DNA of 26,621 bases from Bdellovibrionales bacterium CG10_big_fil_rev_8_21_14_0_10_45_34 (GTDB lineage Bacteria > Bdellovibrionota > Bdellovibrionia > Bdellovibrionales > 1-14-0-10-45-34): NCBI GenBank assembly GCA_002778785.1, contig PEZS01000011.1, positions 575,094 to 601,714 of the forward strand, read 5' to 3'. Below, one piece after another: positions 26,422-26,621 of this stretch. The position numbers were made by a program, and so were the translations under genes. The notes under the pieces are model-generated. The model made no database searches, had not been told where the DNA came from, and saw only the letters and a list, made by a program, of their open reading frames with translations. Each line of letters starts with the position of its first letter. Position 1 is the first letter of the stretch.

Positions 26422-26621
26422 ATGAATCCAAAAGATCTGAAAGACCAAGAACTTTTAAGTAAAACTAAGTCACTAGTGCAAAAAGAGCGAGAACTCCTTA
26501 CCGAGGTTCTTCAGCATATGCGGGAGATAGATCGGCGAAAACTCTTCAGTGATCTCGGGTACCGCAGCCTTTTTGACTATGCCGTCAAAGAGCTCGGCTA
26601 TTCTGAAGGACAAGCAGCAAG
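26422..26621 (+). CDS. Start of an HNH-nuclease-like protein (truncated by window end)
   Basis: The first 66 codons are present. The protein starts MNPKDLKDQELLSKTKSLVQ, then KERELLTEVLQHMREIDRRKLF, SDLGYRSLFDYAVKELGYSE and GQAA. I associate this N terminus with the Bdellovibrio-type HNH endonuclease-like family, whose C terminus would carry the HNH motif beyond the window. That motif is not seen here. AAGG (26411-26414) is 7 bases before the ATG at 26422. An in-frame ATG at 26401 is less likely because it has no site in front of it. Confidence 0.7.
   Translation, partial: MNPKDLKDQELLSKTKSLVQKERELLTEVLQHMREIDRRKLFSDLGYRSLFDYAVKELGYSEGQAA

Overview
The window looks like a conserved, mostly housekeeping piece of a Gram-negative chromosome of moderate G+C. 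The best guess is a member of the Bdellovibrionota (Bdellovibrio-like bacteria). The guess rests on the mix of long TPR and LysM surface proteins, frequent GTG starts, a short Ppx/GppA protein, and the start of an HNH-nuclease-like protein of a type I associate with Bdellovibrio genomes. This is recall and inference, not a database result.

Layout. (1) 1-2265: a possible insertion-sequence end abuts the 3' end of a tRNA-Asn gene. Upstream of the tRNA, on the same strand, is a small operon of a 98-residue membrane protein, serS, and a 47-residue membrane protein that starts inside the serS stop codon. (2) 2266-9014, minus strand: a translation and envelope cluster, rpmE - prfA - prmC - murA - HIT protein - a 928-residue GYF_2/TPR membrane protein. 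PrmC methylates the release factor encoded just before it. (3) 9316-10935: rho with a long charged N-terminal extension. (4) 11360-13103, plus strand: a PilZ-domain protein and an unrecognised exported protein. (5) 13251-15499, minus strand: an unusual LysM protein that has both a lipoprotein signal and a C-terminal membrane segment, then a secreted DUF192 protein. (6) 15643-22078, minus strand: a five-gene run gatC - gatA - gatB - asmA-like - ppx/gppA-like, tightly packed from gatA onward. (7) 22246-25299, plus strand: ligA and a TIP30-like NAD(P)-binding protein. (8) 25384-26621: a small secreted protein, about 700 bases with no convincing gene but with a degenerate hexanucleotide repeat, and the first 66 codons of an HNH-nuclease-like gene cut by the window end.

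Functionally, most genes serve translation (tRNA-Asn, SerS, RF1, PrmC, L31, GatCAB), transcription termination (Rho), DNA replication and repair (LigA) and the cell envelope (MurA, AsmA-like, LysM, TPR). GatCAB makes Asn-tRNA(Asn) and/or Gln-tRNA(Gln) by transamidation, so tRNA-Asn in the same window may be one of its substrates.

I see no defence island, CRISPR array, prophage or biosynthetic cluster. The items that deserve a second look are the 47-codon gene overlapping serS, the LysM protein with anchors at both ends, several long hairpins in intergenic regions (two of them share an 11-base loop sequence), an 11-residue-scale operator-like palindrome at 11796-11810, and a CRP-type palindrome upstream of the tRNA gene.
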